This document shows, in pieces, positions 1 to 7,881 of a DNA stretch of 15,274 nt; position 1 is the first letter of the stretch; every line of letters starts with the position of its first letter. The position numbers and the translations under genes were made by a program. This stretch comes from an uncultured Lachnospiraceae bacterium (GTDB lineage: Bacteria > Bacillota > Clostridia > Lachnospirales > Lachnospiraceae): NCBI GenBank assembly GCA_902764045.1, contig CACWUI010000045.1:1-15274 (forward strand), read 5' to 3'. Below the pieces are notes generated by a model, which made no database searches, had not been told where the DNA came from, and saw only the letters and a list, made by a program, of their open reading frames with translations.

Positions 1-1314
1 TCCCACCAGATACAAAGATCCGACGCAAAATAAATAATCCTTATCAACCGATCTGCCATGACCGTAAGCCTCTTTCACACTTCCGAAGACCTTTACCGGT
101 CTTTGGGTAAACTCACAAAAGATCTCCCGGAGTTCATCCTGTGAAAGAGCCCTTTCCGTATCCGGCTTTGAAATAATATATTCGCTGAAAAGCCCGCTGT
201 CCGTAATGAGCTTTACCATGTCCCGGAAATTTTTACCGGACACTACGGAAAAAAGCAATATATTCTTTTTCCCTGAAGCAAAGCCTGCCACACTTTGTAA
301 AAACCGTTCTATTCCCTGGGGATTGTGGGCTCCGTCAACATAAGTGTCGGATGAGATCTTTTCCATCCTTCCTTCCCACAGGGTCTTGCCAAGGGCTCTT
401 TTAAAGCCTGTAATGTCAGACTCCAGAAGCTTTCCGGAAAAGTTCTTAAATACCCCCGATCCCTTTAAAACAGCTGCTGCAGTCAGAGCCGTTCCGGCAT
501 TAAATGCCTCATAAACGGCAGGCGCGGGCACCGTAAACGAAACATTTTTATAATACTCATTTTCAAAGGAAAAATCAACATTTTCGGCGCTCACACTGAC
601 ATTTGAAACATCCCCGTAATCAGCGGTAATAAGCCTGCTCCCCGATTTTTCAGCTTCTTTTTTGAAAAATTTAAGAATATCTTTCTCTACTCCCGCAACC
701 ACCACGGGAATGCCCGGTTTGATGATGCCCGCTTTTTCCTTTGCGATCTCCTCTAAAGAGTATCCGAGTATTTCCGTGTGCTCAAGACCTATCCCCGTGA
801 TCACGGAAAGAACAGTGCCCTGCACCGCATTGGTAGCATCCAGCCTGCCTCCCAGTCCTGTTTCAAGTATCACGCAGTCCACGCACTTTTCTTTGAAATA
901 AAGAAGGGCAATGATAAAGAAATACTCAAAATAAGCCGCTTCAAAACCGGGGATCTTAGTTTTTATCATGTTGATCTTTTTATAAACCCGGTCAAACAAA
1001 CGCACGAAATCATCTTTTGGTATAAGCCCCGAAGCCGTCCGGATCCGCTCTCTTACATCGGTCAGATGGGGTGACGTGAACAACCCCGTACTTATCCCTT
1101 CCGCCTCCAGGCAGGCGGAAATATACGCGCAGACAGAGCCTTTGCCGTTGGTACCTGCTACATGGACGATCTTCATGTCACGGTCGGGATGATCAAATTC
1201 TTTTAATAAGATTTCCGCTCTCTGTACTCCGTATTTCAGATCCGGATGATCTCCCGCAAACTGGGGGATGCCTTCCAGATATCTTACCGCGTCTTTAAAA
1301 TCAAACTTTTCCAC
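1..1314 (-). CDS. folC: Folylpolyglutamate synthase / dihydrofolate synthase (3' end beyond window)
   Basis: This enzyme adds glutamate to dihydropteroate or tetrahydrofolate with ATP in the cytoplasm. The frame is open for 438 codons from a GTG at 1312-1314 and leaves the window close to the expected C-terminus. Visible family marks are the Mur-ligase-type ATP loop GTNGKGS (residues about 54-60), TSPHL shortly after it, the GLGGRLDATN block and the DGAHNPQG substrate loop. GTG is chosen because AAAGGG lies about 10 bases upstream and the only nearby upstream ATG meets a stop after two codons. The gene diverges from gdhA across a 166-base intergenic region. Family assignment is firm; whether it is bifunctional cannot be told from sequence alone. 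Confidence 0.93.
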   Translation of the reverse strand, partial: MEKFDFKDAVRYLEGIPQFAGDHPDLKYGVQRAEILLKEFDHPDRDMKIVHVAGTNGKGSVCAYISACLEAEGISTGLFTSPHLTDVRERIRTASGLIPKDDFVRLFDRVYKKINMIKTKIPGFEAAYFEYFFIIALLYFKEKCVDCVILETGLGGRLDATNAVQGTVLSVITGIGLEHTEILGYSLEEIAKEKAGIIKPGIPVVVAGVEKDILKFFKKEAEKSGSRLITADYGDVSNVSVSAENVDFSFENEYYKNVSFTVPAPAVYEAFNAGTALTAAAVLKGSGVFKNFSGKLLESDITGFKRALGKTLWEGRMEKISSDTYVDGAHNPQGIERFLQSVAGFASGKKNILLFSVVSGKNFRDMVKLITDSGLFSEYIISKPDTERALSQDELREIFCEFTQRPVKVFGSVKEAYGHGRSVDKDYLFCVGSLYLVG

Positions 1315-1347
1315 TGATATCTTTACCCTTTAAATAATTATTTAGGC

Positions 1348-1356
1348 ATTTTATCA
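1348..1356 (-). promoter_or_regulatory. Possible folC promoter (extended -10)
   Basis: On the minus strand TGATAAAAT matches an extended -10 (TGn plus TAAAAT), about 35 bases before the folC GTG. The -35 hexamer 17 bases upstream (TAGAAA) is poor, so this is a weak assignment made by position. Confidence 0.35.
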
Positions 1357-1376
1357 GATATCTCTCTCTTTTTCTA

Positions 1377-1405
1377 TTGCAATTTGCCGGGTTATTTTTT
1401 ATAAT
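1377..1405 (+). promoter_or_regulatory. gdhA promoter
   Basis: TTGCAA (1377-1382) is followed after exactly 17 bases by a perfect TATAAT (1400-1405), as expected of a vegetative sigma-70/SigA promoter. It would give a leader of about 70 bases before the gdhA ATG. No obvious operator or riboswitch is seen in that leader. Confidence 0.7.
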
Positions 1406-1480
1406 CTGAAAGTATTTTAATGAAATAAAACTAAGAAATTTTTGCTTATACTTTATTTTTTCAAGAAGGAGACTTACAAA

Positions 1481-2815
1481 ATGGGATATGTAGACGAGGT
1501 ATTGGAGCAGGTAAAAGAAAAAAACGCAGACCAGCCCGAATTTTTACAGGCTGTGACCGAGGTTTTAGAGACTTTAAAGCCTGTTGTTGAGGCAAACGAG
1601 GAACTTTACAGAAAGGAAGCCGTTTTAGAGAGGATCACGGAGCCTGACAGGGCTATCCATTTCAGGGTTCCCTGGGTAGATGACAAGGGACAGGTTCAGG
1701 TAAACAGAGGATACCGTGTGCAGTATAACAATGCCATAGGACCTTACAAGGGCGGATGCCGTTTCCACCCTTCCGTAAACTTAAGCATCATCAAGTTTTT
1801 GGGATTTGAGCAGATCTTCAAGAACTCTCTTACAAGCCTTCCCATGGGTGGCGGTAAAGGTGGTGCCGATTTTGATCCCAAAGGCAAGTCTGACCGAGAG
1901 ATCATGGCATTCTGCCAGAGCTTTATGACAGAGCTTTACAAGTACATCGGAGCTGACACCGACGTTCCCGCAGGTGATATCGGAGTAGGTGCCAGAGAGA
2001 TAGGATATCTCTTCGGACAGTACAAGAAGATCCGCGGAGTATATGAGGGAGTTCTTACCGGAAAAGGGCTTACATACGGCGGTTCTTTAGTGCGTAAGCA
2101 GGCAACCGGATACGGTCTTTGCTACATCACACAGGAACTTCTTAAGAAGAACGGAACTTCATTTGAAGGTAAGACCGTTGTTGTTTCCGGTTCCGGAAAC
2201 GTGGCTACATATGCCATTGAAAAGGCTACACAGCTCGGCGGCAAGGTTGTTACATGCTCTGACTCATCAGGCTGGATCCATGACCCCAACGGTATTGACG
2301 TTGAGCTTCTTAAGGATATCAAAGAAGTAAGAAGAGCCCGTCTTACGGAGTATGCTAAAGAGCGTCCCGGTTCAGAGTACCATGAGGGCCGCGGCGTATG
2401 GAGCATCCCCTGCGATGTGGCGCTTCCCTGCGCTACACAGAATGAGCTTCTTATCGATGACGCTAAAGCGCTTGTTGATAACGGATGTAAATTCGTATGC
2501 GAAGGTGCAAATATGCCTACCACTCTTGATGCTACGGAGCACCTTGTAAAGAGCGGCATCCAGTTCATCCCCGGCAAGGCTTCCAACGCCGGCGGTGTTG
2601 CCACATCAGGTCTTGAGATGAGCCAGAACTCCGAAAGACTTTCCTGGTCTGCCGAAGAGGTTGATGAGAAGCTTCAGGGTATCATGGCAAATATCTTCAA
2701 GAATATTGACGAAGCTGCTGCCAAGTACGGTATGGAAGGAAACTATATCGCAGGCGCTAATATCGCAGGCTTTGAGAAGGTTGTTGACGCAATGATCGCT
2801 CAGGGCGTGTGCTGA
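1481..2815 (+). CDS. gdhA: NADP-type glutamate dehydrogenase
   Basis: The enzyme catalyses reductive amination of 2-oxoglutarate with ammonia to glutamate, a main route of ammonia assimilation in gut Clostridia. The 444-residue length matches the hexameric bacterial family (E. coli GdhA is 447). The N-terminal substrate domain shows PYKGGCRFHP, the lysine-rich PMGGGKGG motif and DVPAGDIGVG with the catalytic aspartate; the C-terminal Rossmann domain has VSGSGNVA. ATG at 1481 is chosen over an in-frame TTG at 1442 because AAGGAG sits at 1466-1471, nine bases before it. The gene is monocistronic, between its own promoter and a strong hairpin terminator. Coenzyme type (NADP) is inferred from overall family resemblance, not from a tested residue. 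Confidence 0.96.
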   Translation: MGYVDEVLEQVKEKNADQPEFLQAVTEVLETLKPVVEANEELYRKEAVLERITEPDRAIHFRVPWVDDKGQVQVNRGYRVQYNNAIGPYKGGCRFHPSVNLSIIKFLGFEQIFKNSLTSLPMGGGKGGADFDPKGKSDREIMAFCQSFMTELYKYIGADTDVPAGDIGVGAREIGYLFGQYKKIRGVYEGVLTGKGLTYGGSLVRKQATGYGLCYITQELLKKNGTSFEGKTVVVSGSGNVATYAIEKATQLGGKVVTCSDSSGWIHDPNGIDVELLKDIKEVRRARLTEYAKERPGSEYHEGRGVWSIPCDVALPCATQNELLIDDAKALVDNGCKFVCEGANMPTTLDATEHLVKSGIQFIPGKASNAGGVATSGLEMSQNSERLSWSAEEVDEKLQGIMANIFKNIDEAAAKYGMEGNYIAGANIAGFEKVVDAMIAQGVC

Positions 2816-2836
2816 TCATAATAATATAAAAATAAC

Positions 2837-2946
2837 CGGCAGGATATGCTTTTGCTGTCTGTGCGTTTGCTGCACTTTCGTTATCATAAGATAATGATAA
2901 GTGACGCAAACACAAGGCCCGCAAAAACATACCCTGCCGTTTTTTT
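2837..2946 (+). terminator. Long compound hairpin terminator after gdhA
   Basis: An outer stem CGGCAGG (2837-2843) pairs with CCTGCCG (2933-2939), directly followed by a T7 run (2940-2946). Nested inside are CTTTTGC/GCAAAA, TTTGC/GCAAA near TGTG/CACA, and TTATCAT/ATGATAA at the tip, so about 100 bases fold into one long interrupted hairpin. On the minus strand the stem is followed by GTTATTTTTA, so it could also stop transcription coming from the surface-protein remnant at 3047-3790. Confidence 0.75.
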
Positions 2947-3046
2947 GATAATCTTGTAGATTATTTTCAATTTTGGGTCCCAAGGGAACAGAACGGATAT
3001 TTATATCTTTATAGGGACACGGTAACGGTTTTCTGTCCTATTATAA

Positions 3047-3790
3047 TTATACACACCAGCCTCTGCCATCGGCAGTGTATGTTTTTCCTGCCACAGAGAA
3101 TTTACTGTTTGTAACAAGCCATCCGTTGTTTCCGAAATAGCTCTTATGCTTGGGACTATTGCCATCAGGGTTAGCTGTTCCTTTGCCCATTTGTTGCCAA
3201 CCTGTTCTGAGCCATCCGTTCGGACCAAAATAAGACCAGTGCTCTGTCTCTTCTCCTTCGTTTCTACCCATTTTTCTCCATCCGGTGTAAATTTTGCCGT
3301 CTCCGCCGAAATATGACCAATGAGGCGTCTTCTCGCCCTCTGTTGCCCCCATATAATGCCAACCGGTATAGGGTTTTCCATCTTTGTAATACTTCATACC
3401 TCCGTCTTCGCTAACCCAACCATTTTTTGTTATTACTCCGGCGTCACCTACAATCACTTAAAAATCGTACTTTTTTTCACTGTTATCGTTCCAGTCATAG
3501 TATGTCGCAGTAACAGTGGTTTTTCCATTGTTTTCTCCTTTTAACTGTCCACCGAAACCATGGCTATAATCCCACCCTGTATTAACAGCGCCTACGGTTG
3601 CTATTTTTTCATCTGCACTCTTTAAACTCCCGCTTTTTGACCCAGACACATCTAAATATTTTATAGTTTGACCTTTTAATATATATAGATTTAAAGACTT
3701 ATTTTCTTTTATATCCAGCTTTTCAATATTATTATTAGTTATATTTAAATCAGTTATTTTATTCTTTTTGCATTCTTGGTCTGCCCCCCG
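3047..3790 (-). pseudogene. Broken LRR / Ig-like / cell-wall-binding surface protein
   Basis: Reading from about 3790 downward the frame gives a leucine-rich-repeat piece (NKITDLNITNNNIEKLDI), a bacterial Ig-like (Big_2-type) segment ending VTATYYDWNDN, then a TAA at 3458-3460, and straight on in the same frame about 136 codons with three cell-wall-binding repeats (YTGWHYMG, YTGWRKMG and RTGWQQMG, each with an HWSYFG or HKSYFG echo). The stop interrupts ...KYDF-VIVGDAG..., where a lysine AAA would be natural. The 5' part is missing: no start or signal peptide exists, and the frame upstream of about 3790 runs antisense through an unrelated fragment. Such proteins are normally secreted and bind the cell wall. 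I infer a dead 3' remnant; the lower part alone has a GTG after the stop but no good ribosome site. Confidence 0.75.
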
Positions 3791-3828
3791 GCAACTAGTC
3801 CAACAATAGGATAAAGAATAATATTCCG

Positions 3829-4149
3829 GTTGACGATTATTATTATGGAGATTATAACCTGGGACGTGAGCTTGCCGTTCGTTCCATGCTTGCAAATGTA
3901 AAGAGACCGGACTGGGATTTCAGTGTACTTTCAAAAGTCAGAATGGATATCAGTGTAGATCTGGATTCATGGAAATACCTATGGAACGAAGAGATGATCA
4001 AATTCTACGGATATCTGCCTATGTTCATAATAAATGCAAAAAAGACAGACAGAACTAAAAAAATAAAGAAAAAGGTCTGTCAGACTATTCCGAAAAATAC
4101 CGAAGAAATTATTTATAGTCCAAATGTAACGGCAAAAATGTCTGACTGA
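3829..4149 (+). pseudogene. Orphan C-terminal gene fragment, family unknown
   Basis: From about 3829 the plus strand reads VDDYYYGDYNLGRELAVRSM and continues to a TGA at 4147-4149. The composition (many W, Y and D residues, few repeats) looks like a true protein, yet the same frame meets TAG at 3796-3798 and offers no start with a ribosome site; the first ATG (3886) lies inside the conserved-looking stretch. I take it to be the 3' end of a gene cut when it was joined head-to-head to the LRR remnant. The tail after YLPMFIINA is lysine-rich and low in complexity and may lie beyond the original protein. I do not recognise the family. Confidence 0.45.
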
Positions 4150-4163
4150 AACGAGACTATAAC

Positions 4164-4194
4164 AAAAAAAGCATGCCGCAGAATTTGCTGCGAC
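4164..4194 (-). terminator. Terminator of the A-C-ACP operon
   Basis: On the minus strand GTCGCAG (4188-4194) pairs with CTGCGGC (4175-4181) over a six-base loop, with one G-U pair, and after four bases comes T7 (4164-4170). It lies about 190 bases downstream of the ACP stop codon. The 4195-4382 stretch between them shows no convincing gene on either strand. Confidence 0.6.
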
Positions 4195-4382
4195 ACACTA
4201 TTATAATAACGATAGGATTCAAGCTAAAACAAAATGAATGTCCCCTGTAAAGTACAGAGAAACATCCATGTATTCCACCTAGTTCATAGATCAATGTGTC
4301 CAGGATTCTGGGTACATATCATAAAGGCTGTTGCCGTAAAAGCTCTCTGACGCCCTTCCATTCTGCAGTCTTGTCTGTCCGG

Positions 4383-4607
4383 TTATTCTATCCCCTTTTT
4401 TTTGAGATACTCGAGTATGTCACCGACAGTTTTCATTTGCATTACGTCTTCATCAGCTATTTCTATGTCAAAAGCATCCTCAAAGTCTCCAACCATGGAC
4501 ACAACATCAAGAGATGTGAGCGACAGATCGTTTGTCAACGATAAGTCCTCTGTAATATTTTCCGCCTCAGTATATTTGCTTATGATTTCTTTAACCTTGT
4601 CAAACAT
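4383..4607 (-). CDS. Acyl carrier protein (stand-alone thiolation protein)
   Basis: A 74-residue acidic helical carrier protein. The phosphopantetheine site is Ser32 in SLTSLDVVSM, where the usual DSL is TSL; the rest (EDAFDIEIADEDVMQMKTVGD) is classical ACP. After modification by a 4'-phosphopantetheinyl transferase it would hold the acyl group delivered by the upstream ligase and present it to the condensation enzyme. It is the last gene of a three-gene operon: only two bases separate it from the condensation-gene stop, and its GGAGGA ribosome site lies in the end of that gene, which suggests translational coupling. It is probably not the housekeeping fatty-acid ACP, because the context is an NRPS-like cluster rather than fab genes. 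Confidence 0.9.
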   Translation of the reverse strand: MFDKVKEIISKYTEAENITEDLSLTNDLSLTSLDVVSMVGDFEDAFDIEIADEDVMQMKTVGDILEYLKKKGIE

Positions 4608-4609
4608 GA

Positions 4610-5857
4610 TTACTCCTCCATTACCTTATCTGTGATCTCTTTTACCTTCTGTCTGTCATCACGGATCCCTTCCATCAGGATCGCAGCAGATTCCTTCACC
4701 AGCCGCTCTGCCTTTCGATCCGGATATTTCACGTTATATTCCAGCTGCAGTATGATCCTGTCATCTCCCCCGTCGATGATCTTAAGCAGCATGACCGGCC
4801 CCATAACAGGCTGCTGATACTGCTCAAACGTCGCCTCAATATCACCATCAAAGGATGCTGTCTGATAACTGATCCAAATGTCATACGGCTCTTTGCCATT
4901 TACATAGTAACTCATACCGGCCTTCTGGTGCCTGTATCCGGACAACCTGGAAAGGCTGACGGCTTCTGTGCCGGCTTCAAAGCTTTCCTCAGGTTTTATG
5001 CAGATCCTGTTTGCCACTCCCAGCGCAAATGCCCCGACGGTATTCTTTTCTCGGATGCCCGCACGATTCAGGGCAGTGATCCCTACATAAAAATCCTCCC
5101 TCCCCAGCATTTTGCTCATCCAGATACAGACCGCTGTTGAAAAGAGATTGGCTTCAGCAACTTTATGCGTCAATGCATAATCCCTGACTAATGCCACCTC
5201 CTCTTTCGACAGCTCATACGCCCTGCAGTGCTTTTCAAGGGAAAAAACAGGCTCAGTTGACAGATGCGTACTTACAGGCAGAGTCTTTTCCTGCTCCGCA
5301 AAGAATTCAAGATCTTTTTTGAAACGGGATGACTGCTTGTATTTTATAGCATTCTCAATAAAGTCCCTGTAGGGGTATGCCTTAACAGTCTCCCCGTTAA
5401 GGATCTTTATAAACTGACTGCATATCAGGAATAATGTCCATGCATCTGATATTATGTGATGAGTCCTTATAAGCGCCCCGTAAGAGTCCGGAAGCATAAC
5501 GATCTGCATATCAAACAAGTCATTGTCAGGTCCGAAATCCAGCGGCATAAGAGCCCACTCTTCACTGCCGAATCTGTCCAATTCCTCTTTGCTGCCAAAC
5601 TCCCTTACTTTGAAACTGCGCTCTTCAAAAGGAGCAACAAACTGCACCGGCTCTCCCTGTTCATCGGTGGTCACTCTGACTCTTATGCCTTCATTGATAC
5701 GGATGACCTCGTTTGCGGCCTTCTCCAGTTTTTCAATGCTTTGTGATCCTTTAAAAACAGCGCTCCCGCTCAGCGTCAGGGCCATGCCAAAGCCCCTGAT
5801 CTGTTCGTCATACATATATCTTTGTTCATCGGTCAGCGGATATGATTCTATATTCAT
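4610..5857 (-). CDS. Stand-alone NRPS-type condensation domain protein
   Basis: A 415-residue protein of the chloramphenicol-acetyltransferase/condensation fold, about the length of one C domain with nothing fused to it. The active-site motif is THHIISDAW (His133-His134, Asp138), matching HHxxxD. Also visible are an N-terminal PLTDEQRYMYDEQ substrate-channel motif and a later VGITALNRAG segment resembling C-domain latch motifs. It would catalyse amide (or ester) bond formation between the acyl-ACP of the neighbouring gene and a free amine. AGGAGGAGAT at 5861-5870 supports the ATG at 5857. It starts 25 bases after the ligase stop and is coupled to the ACP. The acceptor cannot be read from the sequence. 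Confidence 0.88.
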   Translation of the reverse strand: MNIESYPLTDEQRYMYDEQIRGFGMALTLSGSAVFKGSQSIEKLEKAANEVIRINEGIRVRVTTDEQGEPVQFVAPFEERSFKVREFGSKEELDRFGSEEWALMPLDFGPDNDLFDMQIVMLPDSYGALIRTHHIISDAWTLFLICSQFIKILNGETVKAYPYRDFIENAIKYKQSSRFKKDLEFFAEQEKTLPVSTHLSTEPVFSLEKHCRAYELSKEEVALVRDYALTHKVAEANLFSTAVCIWMSKMLGREDFYVGITALNRAGIREKNTVGAFALGVANRICIKPEESFEAGTEAVSLSRLSGYRHQKAGMSYYVNGKEPYDIWISYQTASFDGDIEATFEQYQQPVMGPVMLLKIIDGGDDRIILQLEYNVKYPDRKAERLVKESAAILMEGIRDDRQKVKEITDKVMEE

Positions 5858-5882
5858 TACATCTCCTCCTGTGCGGTCATAC

Positions 5883-7504
5883 TTATCCCTGTTTCAGAAG
5901 ATAACGTTTTATCTTCATTGTTGTCGTTTTTTCAAAGGGTATATCGCGGATCTTCACTCCGCTTATGTTCTTATGCATGGGCATTGTACGGTTGAATACA
6001 CCGACATCTTCTTCAAGCCGGCTGCGCGCATCCGGGAAATGTTCCTCGTCCAGGTAGAACTCCGCCGTTATGTTTCCGTTCTCCTCGTAGCAGACTACAT
6101 CAACCACATACTCCAATCTCCCAAGCTTCATCTCCAGCTCTTCGGGCATCACATTTTCCCCGTTGGCCAGGATTATGAGATTCTTTTTGCGCCCGGTTAT
6201 AAAGAGAAATCCGTCCTTATCTATCCAGCCGAAGTCACCGGTCCTGAACCATTCACCGTCAAAGCTCTCCTTTGTCGCTTCGGGATCCTTATAATAGCCG
6301 AGCATAACATTGCTGCCTGCTACCATGATCTCTCCGATCCCGTTTTCATCAGGATCATCTATCTTTATCCTGTTACACGGAAGCGGCAGACCGACGCTTC
6401 CGAATTTATAATAATGATTACGGTTTGCCGAAACGATGGGAGAGCATTCCGTGATACCATAGCCGCCCAGCACTTGTATGCCGAGATCATACAGACCCTT
6501 TTCTGTTTCCGGATCAAGGGCGGCGCCCCCGCAAAATATGAGCGCAAGCCTGCCCCCGAAATTCTCATGCACTTCCCGGAAAAGACTATCAGAAACCTGC
6601 TGAGCCTTATCCCTCTCTTCAGCTTTTTGTCACGGCCGCTCCTTTTAGCCGTATCCCATATGCCTTTATACAGCATATCTGCCATCAATGGCACCGCCGC
6701 CACATTCTGTGGATGATTACGCTGAAAATCCCTTAGAATGTGCTTCAGATCCCCGCTTATATGCAGATCTTTTATGTAGATAAAGGCTGCCAGCATCTGC
6801 GATGACCAGGCAAATGTATGGTGTAGCGGAAGAAGAAGCTGCGCGTTATCACCCTCTGCAAACCGGCAGCCGGCCACAGTGTTGCTTGCGAGATTGCCGT
6901 GTGAAAGCATCACTCCTTTCATTTTGCCGGTAGTTCCAGATGTATAAACAATGCTTGCAAGAGTATCTCTTCCTATGGTCTCACCCGCATCCTTAAACTG
7001 TGTATTTCCCTCATCAAGCAACCGTGCTCCTTCTGCCACGTATGCATCAAATTCCGAAAGGGGAATATACTTTAAATCTGTGTATGATTTCCCAAGACCC
7101 TGAAGAAATTCCATCGTTGCCCTGTTCTTTTCGGAATATATTACCGCTCTGCAGTCACAGTGACGTACCAGTTCGGCCAGATCTTCATTTGGCAGTCCTC
7201 TGTCAAGAGGAACTGCTGTGTTGCCGCTGTTTGTGACTGCCAGAAAACTCAGCACCCATTCCGTTGAGTTCTCTCCAATTATTGCTATGTGATCAGAATG
7301 CAGACCCTTTGAAAGCAGATATGTCCCCAATCTTTCAATGATCCGGCTGCAATCACCGAAAGTGACGGGCTGATCATTTAGTCTACCCCTGTAAAATGCC
7401 GTTACGGATTCCCCTTTTTCTCTGCCGTTGTCTACAAGCTCCCTCAGTGTAGACACATCGGGCATTTCATATAATGGATATGGTCTGTTCTTCTTTAATC
7501 TCAT
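5883..7504 (-). pseudogene. Fatty-acyl-AMP ligase / adenylation enzyme, frameshifted
   Basis: An AMP-forming (ANL family) enzyme closest in motifs to long-chain acyl-CoA synthetases. The N-terminal part, from ATG 7504, has the phosphate loop YTSGTTGKMKG (residues 187-197) and LPLHHTFAW. The C-terminal part, in another frame, has YGITECSPI, RTGDFGWIDKDG, GRKKNLIILANGENV and the terminal EKTTTMKIKR with a candidate catalytic lysine. The frames switch between about 6580 and 6605: frame one reads KKLKRGIRLSRFL, frame two picks up at SDSLFREVHENFGG. A net loss of one base (or gain of two) explains it. Together the halves make about 540 residues, normal for the family. First gene of the A-C-ACP operon, where it would load a fatty acid on the ACP. 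The ATG has only AGGGG about 11 bases upstream. A sequencing error is possible. Confidence 0.85.
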
Positions 7505-7570
7505 CTAATGCACTACCCCTATAGAAACATGAAATATATGCCCCTCTCCTTGATCCTTTATTTAAATAAT

Positions 7571-7599
7571 ATTGTAAGTCTTTTTACCAAATTTATCAA
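7571..7599 (-). promoter_or_regulatory. Promoter of the A-C-ACP operon
   Basis: On the minus strand TTGATA (7594-7599) is followed after 17 bases by TACAAT (7571-7576). It is 67 bases upstream of the ligase ATG and nothing else on that strand starts in between, so it fits as the operon promoter. Confidence 0.6.
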
Positions 7600-7656
7600 C
7601 GTTGTTAAAAGAGAAGATTGTCTTTTATATTCCGGGTCTGTCTTTAACAGCAAATT

Positions 7657-7881
7657 TCAGCGCCACGCCGATGATAAGCGCCCCATCGATGCCTTTCTGT
7701 CGGTAACCGTCATTATAAGCAGGTTGTTTCCGGTAAAGAGCTCTGCTCCCAGAAAGGTAACAAAGATCAGTCCAACCGGAAACATGGTGGCGCTGGCCAG
7801 TTTTCCCAGAGACGGCCATGGGATGCTTAAAGGTGCTATAAGTAATCTTATCATTGTACTAAACCATGATTCTTTTAACAT
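7657..7881 (-). pseudogene. Formate/nitrite transporter (FocA/NirC family) remnant
   Basis: About 75 codons read through an internal piece of a formate/nitrite channel: FPVGLIFVTFLGAELFTGNN followed by LLIMTVTDRKASMG is the family's conserved helix with the GxELFTGN signature. Full FNT proteins have about 260-280 residues and six helices; here only the second-to-third helix region survives. The ATG at 7881 directly abuts the permease stop codon and lacks a proper ribosome site. Past RKASMG the frame ends in TGA, while a shifted frame reads GALIIGVALKFAVKDRPGI to a TAA at 7625, perhaps part of the same or another broken gene. I regard it as debris between two operons. Confidence 0.65.

Noticed and set aside
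2122..2604. Minus-strand open frame of 160 codons inside gdhA
   Set aside because: It is antisense to a clearly conserved enzyme, has no ribosome site and no recognisable protein character.
3458..3895. ATG at 3895 as the true start of the LRR protein
   Set aside because: The first 35 or so codons are the reverse of the plus-strand fragment, there is no signal peptide and no ribosome site.
4195..4382. Insertion-sequence or transposase remnant downstream of the ACP gene
   Set aside because: Short readable pieces such as ESFYGNSLYDMYPESW exist, but frames break often and no transposase motif or terminal inverted repeat could be identified.
5523..6716. Plus-strand open frame of 397 codons across the condensation and ligase genes
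   Set aside because: Opposite strand of two well-supported genes; its length follows from codon use in the real genes, and the translation shows no family motif.
7625..7819. Independent 64-codon minus-strand gene
   Set aside because: Its first half is an out-of-frame reading of the FNT relic and no ribosome site precedes its ATG; only the last codons may be old coding sequence.
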